Positions 1 to 9,249 of a DNA stretch of 64,000 bases are shown here, piece after piece. Under the pieces are notes generated by a model that was not told the DNA's origin, ran no database searches, and saw nothing but the letters and a program-made list of their open reading frames with translations. The DNA comes from Burkholderia sp. Nafp2/4-1b (GTDB lineage: Bacteria > Pseudomonadota > Gammaproteobacteria > Burkholderiales > Burkholderiaceae): the NCBI RefSeq assembly GCF_003635165.1, contig NZ_ML058603.1:62001-126000 (forward strand). Reading direction: 5' to 3'. Position numbers and translations under genes: made by a program. Position 1 is the stretch's first letter. The number at the start of each line of letters is the position of its first letter.

Positions 1-2
1 AT

Positions 3-2867
3 TTCACCCATTTCCTGAAGTTTCGTCGCGATCAGCGGCTCTGGAACGACACGACCGTCGACCAGATCATCAGCGACGTGCTGAATCAGCATCCGCAGGC
101 GCAGGGGCATTTCCGCTTCGCGCTGTCGCAGCCGCTGCCGAACCGCTCGTACACACGTCAGCACGATACCGACTGGCATTTCGTGCACCGGCTGATGGAG
201 AGCGAAGGCCTCTACTGCACCTGGCAGCAGGCCGACGACGGCAAGTCGCATACGCTCGTGATCACCGACAACCTGCAGGCGTTCGCGCCGCTGTCGCCGG
301 AAACCGTGCGCTTCTATCGCGGCGGCGCGGCGAGCGAACCCGACGGGTTCACGCAATGGTCGGGCACGCGCACGCTGCAGAGCGTGACACGAACCACGCG
401 CACGTTCGACTACAAGAATCCATCTCAACCGTCGAACCCGAAGGGCACGACGCTGCCGACGATGGGCGGCCAGGGCGAATTGCCCGATCAGCTCGAAGTC
501 TACGAGTACACCGGTGCGTACACGTATCTGGACCAGACGCGCGGCGACCATCTGACGAAGATCCGGATGGAGCAGTGGGAGTCGGAGGCGAAGCGCTTCC
601 ACGGCGCGGGCGGTGTGCGCGCGATCGATGCCGGCCGGCGCTTCACGCTGGCGGACCATCCCGAACACGATCGCGACCCGGCCGACCAGCGCGAATTTGC
701 GGCGATCGGCGTCGAGTGGTGGATCGAGAACAACCTGCCGGTGGCGAGCAGCAGCGCGGACTTTCCGTACAGCCTGCGCGACGCGTTGACGCAAGCGCAG
801 GAGGGCTACGGCGCCGATCCCGTGTTTCGCGTGCCGCATGACGACGGCTCGGTCGGCTTCTACCTCGTGGAAGTCGAGGCGCAGCGCGTAAACGTGCCGT
901 ATCGCAGCCCGTTCGAACACGAGAAGCCGAAGATGCACCTCGAGACGGCGCTCGTCGTTGGGCCGCAGGGCGAGGAAGTCTATACCGACGAGTTGAACCG
1001 GATTCGCGTGCAGTTCGTGTGGGATCGCCTGAACCCGGGCAACGAGAATGCGTCGTGCTGGGTGCGCGTCGTGCAGTCGGACACCGGTGGCGGCTATGGC
1101 GGCGTGCATGTGCCGCGTGTCGGCGAGGAAGTGCTGATCGATTACGTCGGCGGCGACTGCGACCGGCCGTTGGCGGTCGGACGCGTGTACAACGGCGCGA
1201 ACCAGCCGCAGTGGCATAGCGACGGGATCCTCTCCGGCTATCGATCGAAAGAGTATTCCGGCAGCGGCTACAACCATCTCGTGATGGACGACGCGACCGG
1301 GCAGAACCGCGTGCAGCTGATGAGCAGCAGCGCGAACAGCCTGCTGCATCTCGGCTACATCATCGACCAGAACGGCAATTCGCGCGGGTCGTATCTCGGG
1401 AGCGGTTTCGACCTGCGGTCGGACGCGTACGGCGCGGTGCGGGCGAGCCAGGGCCTGTACGTCACCACGCATCCGAAGGCAGTGAACAGCCAGCCGCTCG
1501 ACGTGAAGGAAGCGCAGCAGCAGCTCGTGACGGGCGAGAGCCTGGTCGAAGCGCTGTCGGGCGTGAGCGAGCAGCATCAGGCGGAAAGTCTCAAGGAAGC
1601 CCACGACACGATGCGCGCGTTCACCGACGCGACGCAGGAGAGTGCATCGGGCAACGCATCCGGCGGGCGTACGGCCGGCGGCGGCACGGGCAGCGCGAAC
1701 GCGTTCAAGGAACCGGTGATGCTGTTCGGCAGCCCGTCGGGAATCGGGATGTCGACGCAGCAGTCGCTGCATATGGTCGCGAACGATCATGTGAACGTCG
1801 CGAGCGGACAGAGCGTGCATGTCGCGGCGGGCAAGTCGCTGATCGGCAGCATCGGGCAGAAGCTGAGCCTGTTCGTGCAGAACGCAGGGATGAAGCTGTT
1901 CGCGGGCAAGGGCAAGGTCGAGATCCAGGCGCAGTCGGACAACGTCGAGGTGACCGCGCAGAAGGCGGTAAAGGTTGTATCCGCAACCGACAGGATCGAG
2001 ATCGCGGCCGATCAGGGAATCCTGCTGACGAGCGGCGGCGGATATATCCGCATCCAGGGCGGCAACATCGAGATTCACGCGCCGGGCGCCATCGACGTGA
2101 AGGGCGCGTCGCATACGTTCGCCGGGCCGGCGAGCATGGGCTATCCGCTGCCGAGCCCGCGGCCGGATCAGCCGGGGCAGCTGGAACTGTTTCACAAGTA
2201 CGTGAACGGCGAGGCGGTGAAGGGCGGGTTGTTCACGGTGAAGGATGTGAACGGCGCCGTGCTGAAGAAAGGCGCGCTCGACAACAGCGGCTATACGGTC
2301 GTGAGCGGGTTGCCGCCGGGGGCGGTGCGTGTCGAATTCGGAAAGGATCCGCGCGAGTCCAATCAGCCGGCGAACTACTTCAAGCAGGCGAAGTGGCCGG
2401 CAGAGCCCGCTGAGCCGTCGCCGGACGCGGCGCAGGCAGCGGCGAGCGGGCAGCTCGCGAGCCAGTTGCAGGGCATGGCGCCTGCCGCGACGACGGCGGC
2501 GATGGGGCTCGTGAGCGGCGGCAGCGCGGGCGCCGCACTCGGTGGCCTCGCGAACTCCGCGATGCCGGCTGCCGCGAGTGCGTTGGGTGGTGCTGGCGTT
2601 GCGTCGGCGTTGCAGACGGCCTCGAGCCTGAGTGGTGCCGCGAAGCAGGTGGCCGGGATGGTGCAAGCGGCGCGGCAAGGTGGCCTCGCGGCGTTGGCTG
2701 CACCGGCTGCGAATGCGGCGTCCGGAGCCCTGCAGGGCGCATTGCCGGGTGCTTTGCCGGGCGTCGCCGGTATCGCGGGCGAGGGCGCCACGACGGTGGC
2801 GTCGGCAGCAGGCGCCACGGGCATGAAGCTGCCGACGAGCGGCTTCGGCGGACCGTTGAAATCCTGA
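3..2867 (+). CDS. vgrG: VgrG (TssI) spike protein, 5' end outside window
   Basis: T6SS spike protein, which forms a trimer at the tip of the Hcp tube and carries effectors. The frame is already open at base 3 and matches the second VgrG of this window (26182-28863) from that point, so the gene starts upstream. Visible in order: a gp27-like region, the gp5/OB-fold region (motif EVYTDELNRI, then SDTGGGYGGVHVPRVGEEVL), a DUF2345 region (DDATGQNRVQLMSSSANSLL onward), and a short transthyretin-like segment near LFHKYVNGEAVKGG. The last roughly 140 residues are extremely rich in Ala and Gly, a tail the second VgrG lacks. The rhs gene follows 53 bp downstream, so this VgrG probably delivers that Rhs. 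The family is certain; the role of the tail is inference. Confidence 0.95.
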   Translation, partial: FTHFLKFRRDQRLWNDTTVDQIISDVLNQHPQAQGHFRFALSQPLPNRSYTRQHDTDWHFVHRLMESEGLYCTWQQADDGKSHTLVITDNLQAFAPLSPETVRFYRGGAASEPDGFTQWSGTRTLQSVTRTTRTFDYKNPSQPSNPKGTTLPTMGGQGELPDQLEVYEYTGAYTYLDQTRGDHLTKIRMEQWESEAKRFHGAGGVRAIDAGRRFTLADHPEHDRDPADQREFAAIGVEWWIENNLPVASSSADFPYSLRDALTQAQEGYGADPVFRVPHDDGSVGFYLVEVEAQRVNVPYRSPFEHEKPKMHLETALVVGPQGEEVYTDELNRIRVQFVWDRLNPGNENASCWVRVVQSDTGGGYGGVHVPRVGEEVLIDYVGGDCDRPLAVGRVYNGANQPQWHSDGILSGYRSKEYSGSGYNHLVMDDATGQNRVQLMSSSANSLLHLGYIIDQNGNSRGSYLGSGFDLRSDAYGAVRASQGLYVTTHPKAVNSQPLDVKEAQQQLVTGESLVEALSGVSEQHQAESLKEAHDTMRAFTDATQESASGNASGGRTAGGGTGSANAFKEPVMLFGSPSGIGMSTQQSLHMVANDHVNVASGQSVHVAAGKSLIGSIGQKLSLFVQNAGMKLFAGKGKVEIQAQSDNVEVTAQKAVKVVSATDRIEIAADQGILLTSGGGYIRIQGGNIEIHAPGAIDVKGASHTFAGPASMGYPLPSPRPDQPGQLELFHKYVNGEAVKGGLFTVKDVNGAVLKKGALDNSGYTVVSGLPPGAVRVEFGKDPRESNQPANYFKQAKWPAEPAEPSPDAAQAAASGQLASQLQGMAPAATTAAMGLVSGGSAGAALGGLANSAMPAAASALGGAGVASALQTASSLSGAAKQVAGMVQAARQGGLAALAAPAANAASGALQGALPGALPGVAGIAGEGATTVASAAGATGMKLPTSGFGGPLKS

Positions 2868-2920
2868 GAGAGCGCGGCTTGTCAGCCGTCTTGAAAAAAA
2901 CGAATTGAACGAAGAACGAC

Positions 2921-5900
2921 ATGGCACAACAACTTCCACCAGGTGCTGAGAAGGAACAGGCCGTTACCTGGCTCAGCGATGTTTCGGCCAAGGACGTCGC
3001 GGCAGTCGGCAACCGCTTCGACGCGTGGTTGCGCCGGATCAGCGGCAATCACATCACGTTCGAGGACGTGAAGACGTTTGCCGGTGCCGTGCCGATCGTC
3101 GGCAACATCATGGCGATGGTCGACGCGCTGGGCGATATTGCTGAAATCGTCGAGAAGCGTGGTGGTCAGGTGCTCGATTACATGAGCCTCGCGATCAACC
3201 TGCTCGGCATCATTCCGATTCCGCCGACACTCGCGCCGTTCCGGATGTCGGCGCGCCCGCTGCTCGCGCTTGTCCGTCATGAATTGCTGGCGACGCGCAA
3301 CAATCTCGGCGCGGCGATCATCTCCGTGCTGGTCACGCATATCAACGCGACTTGCGCGACCGAGATCGAGGATTTTCTGAACAAGCTGAAGGCCGGCCTC
3401 GTCGAGCTGCTCGACGGATGCGCGTCGAAAGCCGAGGAGCTCATGATCGCGCTGGCGACCGGCATGGACAAGGCGCTGCACGGACAGCTCTTCGATGCCA
3501 ACGCCAATCTGAAACGCCAGCAACAGCTTGCGCAGAAGATGGCGGACAACCGGCCGTGGTACAGCCCGAGTCGAGTCGGTGACGGCATCCAGTTCGCATA
3601 CGAGGGCACCAAGGCGCTTGGCAAGAAGGCCGTGAACAAGACGGCGGGCACGATGGCGAAGCTCGCGCCCGACGCGTGGCTTGAGCCGTTTCGCGGCACG
3701 GTGACTTTCCTTCGAACCGAGGCGCCGAAGATCGCGAAGTCGATCCGCTCGCTTGCCGGCAGCGAAGAAGGCAAGATGATGTGGCTGGTGTTGCAGCTGA
3801 TCGAGGCCGTCGGGCGCGTCAAGGCACGCGCAAAGCTTCATGAGCAGACTGCGGACGTCAAGGCAGCCGGCACGAGCCAGGCGAGGAAGACGCGCGGACA
3901 GGAGGGGCTCGAGAAAACCAACGGGCAAGCGCCGGCCGAAGGGCCCGGGAAGAGCACGTGCAAGGCATGCGGAATCGGGGCTTCACTCGCGTCGATTGAT
4001 TTCGCATTCGGTGACGAAACCTTCTCGCACGTCGATTTCGATCTGCCGGGCGCGCTGCCGCTCGTTTGGGAGCGTACGTATCGCTCCCGGTTGTCCGCCT
4101 ATGACAACGGTGAGCTGGGCGCGCGATGGATCACACCCTATACGACGCGAATCGACAGCAAGAACGGTCAGTGGGTCTATCGCGATGCGGAGGGGCGCAG
4201 CATCGACTATCCGGCGCTGGCAGCCGGCGCGGTGCACGACGATCTGTCGGAGAACCTGACGCTGTCGCGGCTCGACGATACGTGGGTGACGGTCGCATAC
4301 GGCCATGACGCGCTGCATGTGTACGAGCGCCGCGGCGACGCGTTCCGGCTCGCGATGCAGAAGGATCGCGCCGGCAACACGATCACGCTCGACTACGATG
4401 CGCTCGATCGCCTTGCGCGCCTGATCGATGCGAGCGGCAATGTGCTCGCATTCGAGCACGACAAGCATGGCCGGATCGTACAGATCGAGCATGTGCTCAA
4501 GGACGGTGCGCGCCGCGCGCTGGCGACCTACGAATACGACGCGAGCGGCGATCTCGTGCGCGCGGTCGATCGCCATGGCAACGCGCGGGCGTATCAATAT
4601 CACCGCCACCTGGTGACGCGCTACACCGATCGCACGGGCCGCGGGATGACGCTCGAATGGGATGGCGCGGATGCCGACGACAACGCCGACGCGAAATGCA
4701 TCCGCGAATATGCGGAGGACGGGAGCCTCGATCTCCGGCTCGCGTGGAATCCGAATATCCGTCTGACCTACGTAACCGATGCGCTCGGTCAGATGACGCG
4801 GTACTACTTCAACATCCACGGTTACGTGTACCGGATCGTCTACCCGGACGGCAACCAGGAGTGGTTCCGGCGCGATGCGCATCACAATCTGGTGCTGCAT
4901 ATTCGCCAGGACGGCAGCATCGAACGGCGCGAATACGACGCGCGCGGCAACCTGGTTCAGCACGAGCGGGCGGACGGCAGCGTTGTCGAGATGGCATACG
5001 ACGACAAGGATCAGATGATCCGCCTCGTCGATCCGAACGGGCACGTGTGGCAGCGCAAGTACGACGATGCCGGAAACGTCGTCGAGGAAATCGATCCGCT
5101 CGAGCACGCGACGAAGTACGAATACAACGACAAGGGTTTGCCGACGCAGATCACCGATGCGAAGGGCGGCACGAAGACGCTCGAGTACAACGATGCCGGG
5201 CAGGTTACGAGCTACACGGATTGCTCGGGAAAGAAGACCGAGTGGCGCTACGACGACATTGGTCGCGTGATCGAGACCAAGGATGCGTCGGGCGGCATGA
5301 TCGCTTATGGCTATGGTCCGAATGGCCAATTGACGGAGATCCGTTCGCCGGACGGCGTCGAGCACGTGCAATACGACGCTGAAGGCCGCTTGTTGCGGCA
5401 TACCGATCAGCTCAACCGATCGACGCGATACGGTTATGACGCGGCCGGCCGTATTGCGAGCCGTGCGGATGCGCTCGGGCAGACGCTTGCGTATCGCTAT
5501 GACCGTCTCGGTCGCTTGAGCGCGCTGACCGACGCGAACTTTGCGACATACCAGTTCCGCTACGATCCGGCGGGGCGGCTGATCGAGGAGGTCGGCTTCG
5601 ACGGCAAGTCGACGCGTTATCAGTACGACAAGGAAAGTGGCAGCCTCGTTTCGGTCGACGAAGCCGGCTGCGTGACGTCGATCGACGTCGATGCGAATGG
5701 TCGTCTGCTGAAGCGTGCCGCGGGGGAGAGCGAGGAACGGTTTGCCTACGACCCGAGCGGCAGATTGATCGATGCGGTGAACCGGTACAGCCGTGTGCAG
5801 TTCTTCTTCGATCCGGCTGGCAATCTCGTGCGCGAACATCACGCGTACGATCTGTTCGGCGAACGGAGCAGCTACGTGTGGCATCACGAGTATGACGAAC

Positions 5901-7564
5901 TCGGCAATCGGCGACGGACAGTGCGGCCGGACGGCCATGCGGTCGACTGGTTGATGTACGGCTCCGGGCATGTGCACGGGATGCTGCTCGACGGCGAGGA
6001 GCGCGTGCAGTTCGAGCGCGATGACTTGCATCGCGAGACGGTGCGCGTGCTGTCGAGCAAGGTCGGGCAGCGCACGCACTACGATCCGGCAGGGCGCGTG
6101 TTGCAGCAGACGATCCAGCGGCCGACATCGCCTGCGCCGCTTGCCGAGCGGCGCTATCGCTATGACGCGGTGGGGCAGTTGTCGCGAATCGAGGACAGCC
6201 GCAAGGGCGGGACCGACTATCGATACGATCCGGTCGGGCGGCTGATCGAAGCAAACAGCCCGGTCGCGAAGGAGCGATTTGCGTTCGATCCGGCAAGCAA
6301 CATCATCGATCCGGTGCGAACTGCGGACACGCCCGCGTCGCGTCCGAGCCCGGTGCGGCCGGAAAGCACGTTGCCGGTTGAGGTGCCGAAGGTGCTCGGG
6401 AACCTGCTGAAGGCGTATGCGGGGATGCACTTCGAGTACGACGCGCGTGGGAATCTGGTGCGCAAGCGTACGCCGGCGGGCGAGCAGGAATACGAGTGGG
6501 ATGAATTCAATCGCATGCTGTCTGCGCGCGTTGCCGAGACGTCGCGGCAGAGTCAGGCGCGGTATTTTTATGACGCGTTTGGGCGGCGTATTGCGAAGGA
6601 AGTGAACGGGGCGCGGACGGTGTTCGGGTGGGATGGTGACACGCTGGCGTACGAGAGCGACGGCGAGCGCGGCACGCATTATCTCTACGAGCCGGGTACG
6701 TTCGTGCCGCTGGCGCAGTATGTGGCGGAGCCGGTCGAGGGGATCGCGACGCCGGAGTGGAAGAGCTCCGACCGCTATGTGCCGGAGGAGGATCCGCTGC
6801 AGAAGGTGCCGGAGCGGCGAGGTAATGCGGCGGTGTTCTATTACCACTGCGATCAGATTGGCACGCCGCAGTTGATGACCGACGACGACGGTGACGTCGT
6901 GTGGGAAGCGTTGTACAGGGCTTGGGGTGAGGCGCGGGAGGTGATTGCGCGGGCGTCGAAGGTCGCGGGGATCGAGGTGAGGAATTCACTGCGATTCCAG
7001 GGCCAGCGAGCTGATGAAGAAACCGGACTGCACTACAATCGGTATCGATATTACGATCCGAATAGCGGGCGGTTTGTATCAACGGATCCGATCGGACTCG
7101 CGGGTGGAACCAACGTCTTTCAATACGCGCCAAACCCGACGCTGTGGATCGATCCTCTGGGACTGGCTCGATGCCCCTGTGACTGCTTGAAGAAGGGGAA
7201 TCCAGAGGGGACGGGTCCATACCGCGGTGGTTCCTATGGTGGCACTACGGCGGCTGGAATTGAATCGCACCACATGCCTGCAGACAGTGTGAGTCCGCTC
7301 GCTAGAAGCCAAGGCCCAGCGATACAGATGGACCCTGATGACCATGCGCTAACAATGAGCCACGGTTATCAGGGCAATGCCGGCAAGGAATATCGTGGGC
7401 AAGTTCAAAGCAAACTAGAGGCCGGAGATTGGCGCGGCGCGATGGCTATGGAAATACGCGACGTTCGGCGTGTTGCCGCACAAGTTGGAAATCCGAAGAA
7501 GTACAACGAGGCTATGACAGAAATGCTGGCATATGCCAAATGTCGTGAGTTCTTGAAAAAATAG
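2921..7564 (+). CDS. rhs: Full-length Rhs effector with His-rich nuclease-like C-terminal toxin
   Basis: Polymorphic T6SS effector of 1547 aa. Residues 1-340 have no PAAR domain that I can see but carry two hydrophobic helical stretches (near residues 55-75 and 90-120). An Rhs N-terminal domain begins near CKACG (about residue 345). Many YD repeats (Y-D-x-x-G-R/N) then form the Rhs shell. The core ends with the hallmark DPxGL motif at residues 1411-1415, after which a variable tip of about 130 aa begins. The tip has E1448-S-H1450-H1451 and D1473-D-H1475 followed by S-H-G. This is the spacing expected of HNH/EndoVII-superfamily toxins of the EHHH/HHH kind, so a DNase is likely but unproven. 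The tip looks lower in GC than the core. No EagR-type chaperone gene is adjacent. The probable immunity gene starts 11 bp downstream. Confidence 0.93.
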   Translation: MAQQLPPGAEKEQAVTWLSDVSAKDVAAVGNRFDAWLRRISGNHITFEDVKTFAGAVPIVGNIMAMVDALGDIAEIVEKRGGQVLDYMSLAINLLGIIPIPPTLAPFRMSARPLLALVRHELLATRNNLGAAIISVLVTHINATCATEIEDFLNKLKAGLVELLDGCASKAEELMIALATGMDKALHGQLFDANANLKRQQQLAQKMADNRPWYSPSRVGDGIQFAYEGTKALGKKAVNKTAGTMAKLAPDAWLEPFRGTVTFLRTEAPKIAKSIRSLAGSEEGKMMWLVLQLIEAVGRVKARAKLHEQTADVKAAGTSQARKTRGQEGLEKTNGQAPAEGPGKSTCKACGIGASLASIDFAFGDETFSHVDFDLPGALPLVWERTYRSRLSAYDNGELGARWITPYTTRIDSKNGQWVYRDAEGRSIDYPALAAGAVHDDLSENLTLSRLDDTWVTVAYGHDALHVYERRGDAFRLAMQKDRAGNTITLDYDALDRLARLIDASGNVLAFEHDKHGRIVQIEHVLKDGARRALATYEYDASGDLVRAVDRHGNARAYQYHRHLVTRYTDRTGRGMTLEWDGADADDNADAKCIREYAEDGSLDLRLAWNPNIRLTYVTDALGQMTRYYFNIHGYVYRIVYPDGNQEWFRRDAHHNLVLHIRQDGSIERREYDARGNLVQHERADGSVVEMAYDDKDQMIRLVDPNGHVWQRKYDDAGNVVEEIDPLEHATKYEYNDKGLPTQITDAKGGTKTLEYNDAGQVTSYTDCSGKKTEWRYDDIGRVIETKDASGGMIAYGYGPNGQLTEIRSPDGVEHVQYDAEGRLLRHTDQLNRSTRYGYDAAGRIASRADALGQTLAYRYDRLGRLSALTDANFATYQFRYDPAGRLIEEVGFDGKSTRYQYDKESGSLVSVDEAGCVTSIDVDANGRLLKRAAGESEERFAYDPSGRLIDAVNRYSRVQFFFDPAGNLVREHHAYDLFGERSSYVWHHEYDELGNRRRTVRPDGHAVDWLMYGSGHVHGMLLDGEERVQFERDDLHRETVRVLSSKVGQRTHYDPAGRVLQQTIQRPTSPAPLAERRYRYDAVGQLSRIEDSRKGGTDYRYDPVGRLIEANSPVAKERFAFDPASNIIDPVRTADTPASRPSPVRPESTLPVEVPKVLGNLLKAYAGMHFEYDARGNLVRKRTPAGEQEYEWDEFNRMLSARVAETSRQSQARYFYDAFGRRIAKEVNGARTVFGWDGDTLAYESDGERGTHYLYEPGTFVPLAQYVAEPVEGIATPEWKSSDRYVPEEDPLQKVPERRGNAAVFYYHCDQIGTPQLMTDDDGDVVWEALYRAWGEAREVIARASKVAGIEVRNSLRFQGQRADEETGLHYNRYRYYDPNSGRFVSTDPIGLAGGTNVFQYAPNPTLWIDPLGLARCPCDCLKKGNPEGTGPYRGGSYGGTTAAGIESHHMPADSVSPLARSQGPAIQMDPDDHALTMSHGYQGNAGKEYRGQVQSKLEAGDWRGAMAMEIRDVRRVAAQVGNPKKYNEAMTEMLAYAKCREFLKK
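5635..6975 (+). repeat. Rhs core direct repeat, copy 1
   Basis: About 1.34 kb of the intact rhs core that recurs in direct orientation at about 9250-10590. The offset between the copies is 3615 bp at both ends, with only scattered substitutions. This is long enough for efficient homologous recombination between the two rhs copies. Confidence 0.9.
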
Positions 7565-7574
7565 GGAGCTTTGC

Positions 7575-8015
7575 ATGAATGACACTGACTTTGAGCAATG
7601 GCGCAATTCACTACTGTCGCTCGATCGTTATGAGAATTCGACTGATGCGAGGGCATTTGTTAAGTTGGTGAAGGATGTGCAGGATCAGCTTGACGGCCGA
7701 GTGATCGACGCGTTGTTGGACACCTTTTGCGATGCGGATGATTACGGTATTCAAGAGTCCGTGCTAGTCGTTCTCGATAAAGCTGATGGGGGCTTATACG
7801 CAGAACGCCTCGCAGCGAAGTTTGGAGATTTGCAACGTAATGCAAGTGCTCAAGAATGGCCGCTGATTTTGATCGGACGGGTTGTGAACTCAAACGACGC
7901 TGCGAAGACGAAGGCCATAGTTGACGCGGCGAAAAGGATGCAAGGGGATCTCAATAGCTTCATACATAGCGATGCCTTCTTGGACGAGTATCCGGAGATA
8001 AGCTCGTACTTCTAA
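7575..8015 (+). CDS. Probable immunity protein for the Rhs nuclease tip
   Basis: Acidic, mainly helical protein of 146 aa with no signal peptide or membrane segment, so it should be cytoplasmic. It lies 11 bp after the rhs stop, with an AGGGAGC ribosome-binding site. This is the normal place of an immunity gene, and a cytoplasmic location suits neutralising a DNase. The sequence recalls helical repeat immunity families such as Imm30, but I cannot confirm a family by eye. GC looks lower than in the rhs core, as usual for exchanged toxin-immunity modules. The pairing is inferred from position. Confidence 0.75.
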   Translation: MNDTDFEQWRNSLLSLDRYENSTDARAFVKLVKDVQDQLDGRVIDALLDTFCDADDYGIQESVLVVLDKADGGLYAERLAAKFGDLQRNASAQEWPLILIGRVVNSNDAAKTKAIVDAAKRMQGDLNSFIHSDAFLDEYPEISSYF

Positions 8016-8029
8016 GCGAACGAGAGGTA

Positions 8030-8613
8030 GATGAGTTTCGCAGAGACAGGAGCATTCTGATAGTGGCTGCCCTACAACCGCCATCGGTAATATGATCGCG
8101 GCTCGGGGCGCTTCATATGGAAAGCCTCGATCCGATTGGCTGGTGGGGTCAACGTATTTCAATATACGCGCAATCCGGTTGCGTGGGTTGATCCGCTCGG
8201 GCTTGCGCCGTGCAACTTGATTCGCTACAAGATTAGAGACAGCGTTACACCAATGGCGGGCTCTCGTCAGACTGGCATCAATCCCGCGTGGAAAGCGGAG
8301 CAGGAACTGGTGAAAGCGACTGGTTCTGGAACGGTAGACTGGACGCCTGCGCAAATGGACGAATTGCTCAGTACGGGTAAAATTTCCGGATTCACGGGGG
8401 CACCATATAAATAATGTAGAAAGTAGTCCTGCATGGGCTGGGAATCCGCGCAATATCGTATTTCTGTCGAATGGGCCGAGTGGTGGTGATCATTTGAATA
8501 GTTTGCAGGGACGCCGTGAGAATTATCAAAATGCGACGTCGGGTCGATTAATTGACCGTTCGGCAATGATAAATCAACATCAGCGGGCGAGTGAAAATGC
8601 AAAATGCGGATAA
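8030..8613 (+). pseudogene. Displaced Rhs tip: frameshifted GHH/HNH-type nuclease remnant
   Basis: A decayed displaced Rhs C-terminus. A short, damaged piece of Rhs core is readable: YNRHR, an in-frame TAA, YDRGSGRF, a frame slip, then LAGGVNVFQY and DPLGL. An open frame (8136-8414, 92 aa) continues into the toxin tip and breaks at a G5 run at 8396-8400. Taking one G out restores TG-HH-INNVESSP and then an open frame to a stop at 8611-8613, containing NPRNIVFL, GGDHLNSLQG and SGRLIDRS. This layout (GHH, then a Pro-rich loop, then an NI-F-L strand, then a His, then a SG-LIDR tail) is that of GHH/HNH-type nuclease toxins of polymorphic systems. The extra G removes the catalytic HH pair and everything after it. 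The tip is probably inactive, unless the G run is variable or misread. Confidence 0.8.
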
Positions 8614-9175
8614 TGTTTTTCAAGAGGTGCGTGAGATTCTCGGTGTCGGTGCAAGCATGGCGCCTCAGGTGGCTGCATCAATAACATTGCAGTCATTTTT
8701 GGACAAGGGAGTTGAGACTTGGGTATCTGCTTTGCGAGGAACTGATCTTCAGATTCCTTGGTCTGCCGAAGAACTTCGCCTATACGGAAGTTATTCGACC
8801 TTAGAGGAAGGGCAAGTCGGGTACCGGGTTGACGCATCTGGAAGCCGCTTTCAAAAGTGGCAAGATGATTGGATCGTTCTCGGTGAAATTAGCGGAGATC
8901 CAATCATCGGAATTGCCGAGTAGAACGACTGCGCTATTTTTTTTGCGCGCCATGGATCTGGGTCATGGAAACCCAATCTCGTTTCAGATGACATAGTTAC
9001 GTTTGCCATGGTACTGCGCGTTTGGTGTGATCTCTTTGTTGTGAAATACTCGAGAGATATTTATGACGATACGTTGGCGGTGCGATCGGATTTCTTGGAA
9101 GAATTACGGGACCGAGTGAGCAAGATTGTTTCGACCTCGCAGGTCGATATGTTCATGAGTATGGTGGACGGCTAG
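8591..9175 (+). pseudogene. SUKH (SMI1/KNR4)-like immunity gene interrupted by an amber stop
   Basis: The open frame from GTG 8591 (or ATG 8597) encodes 110 aa and stops at TAG 8921-8923. The same frame then stays open for another 83 codons to TAG 9173-9175, which would give a 194-aa protein. The C-terminal part of the first segment (GQVGYRVDASGSRFQKW, then a W-x-V-L-G-E-x-x-GDP pattern) is typical of the SUKH immunity superfamily. The downstream part (FFARHGSGSWKP) reads like a natural continuation. The gene overlaps the end of the broken GHH toxin by 23 bp, as toxin-immunity pairs often do. A single K- or E-to-stop change explains the break. Toxin and immunity have therefore both decayed. 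Confidence 0.72.
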
Positions 9176-9249
9176 TTGCCACGTCCACGCTTACAACGCG
9201 AAGATCGGCAAAGAAGTCGTCCATGACCTGAGGGCGGGTACGGCCCGGA

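Noticed and set aside
3983..6847. Long minus-strand open frame (954 aa) opposite rhs
   Set aside because: It is a shadow of the plus-strand rhs, caused by GC-rich third positions; the composition is Arg/Val/His-rich without any domain.
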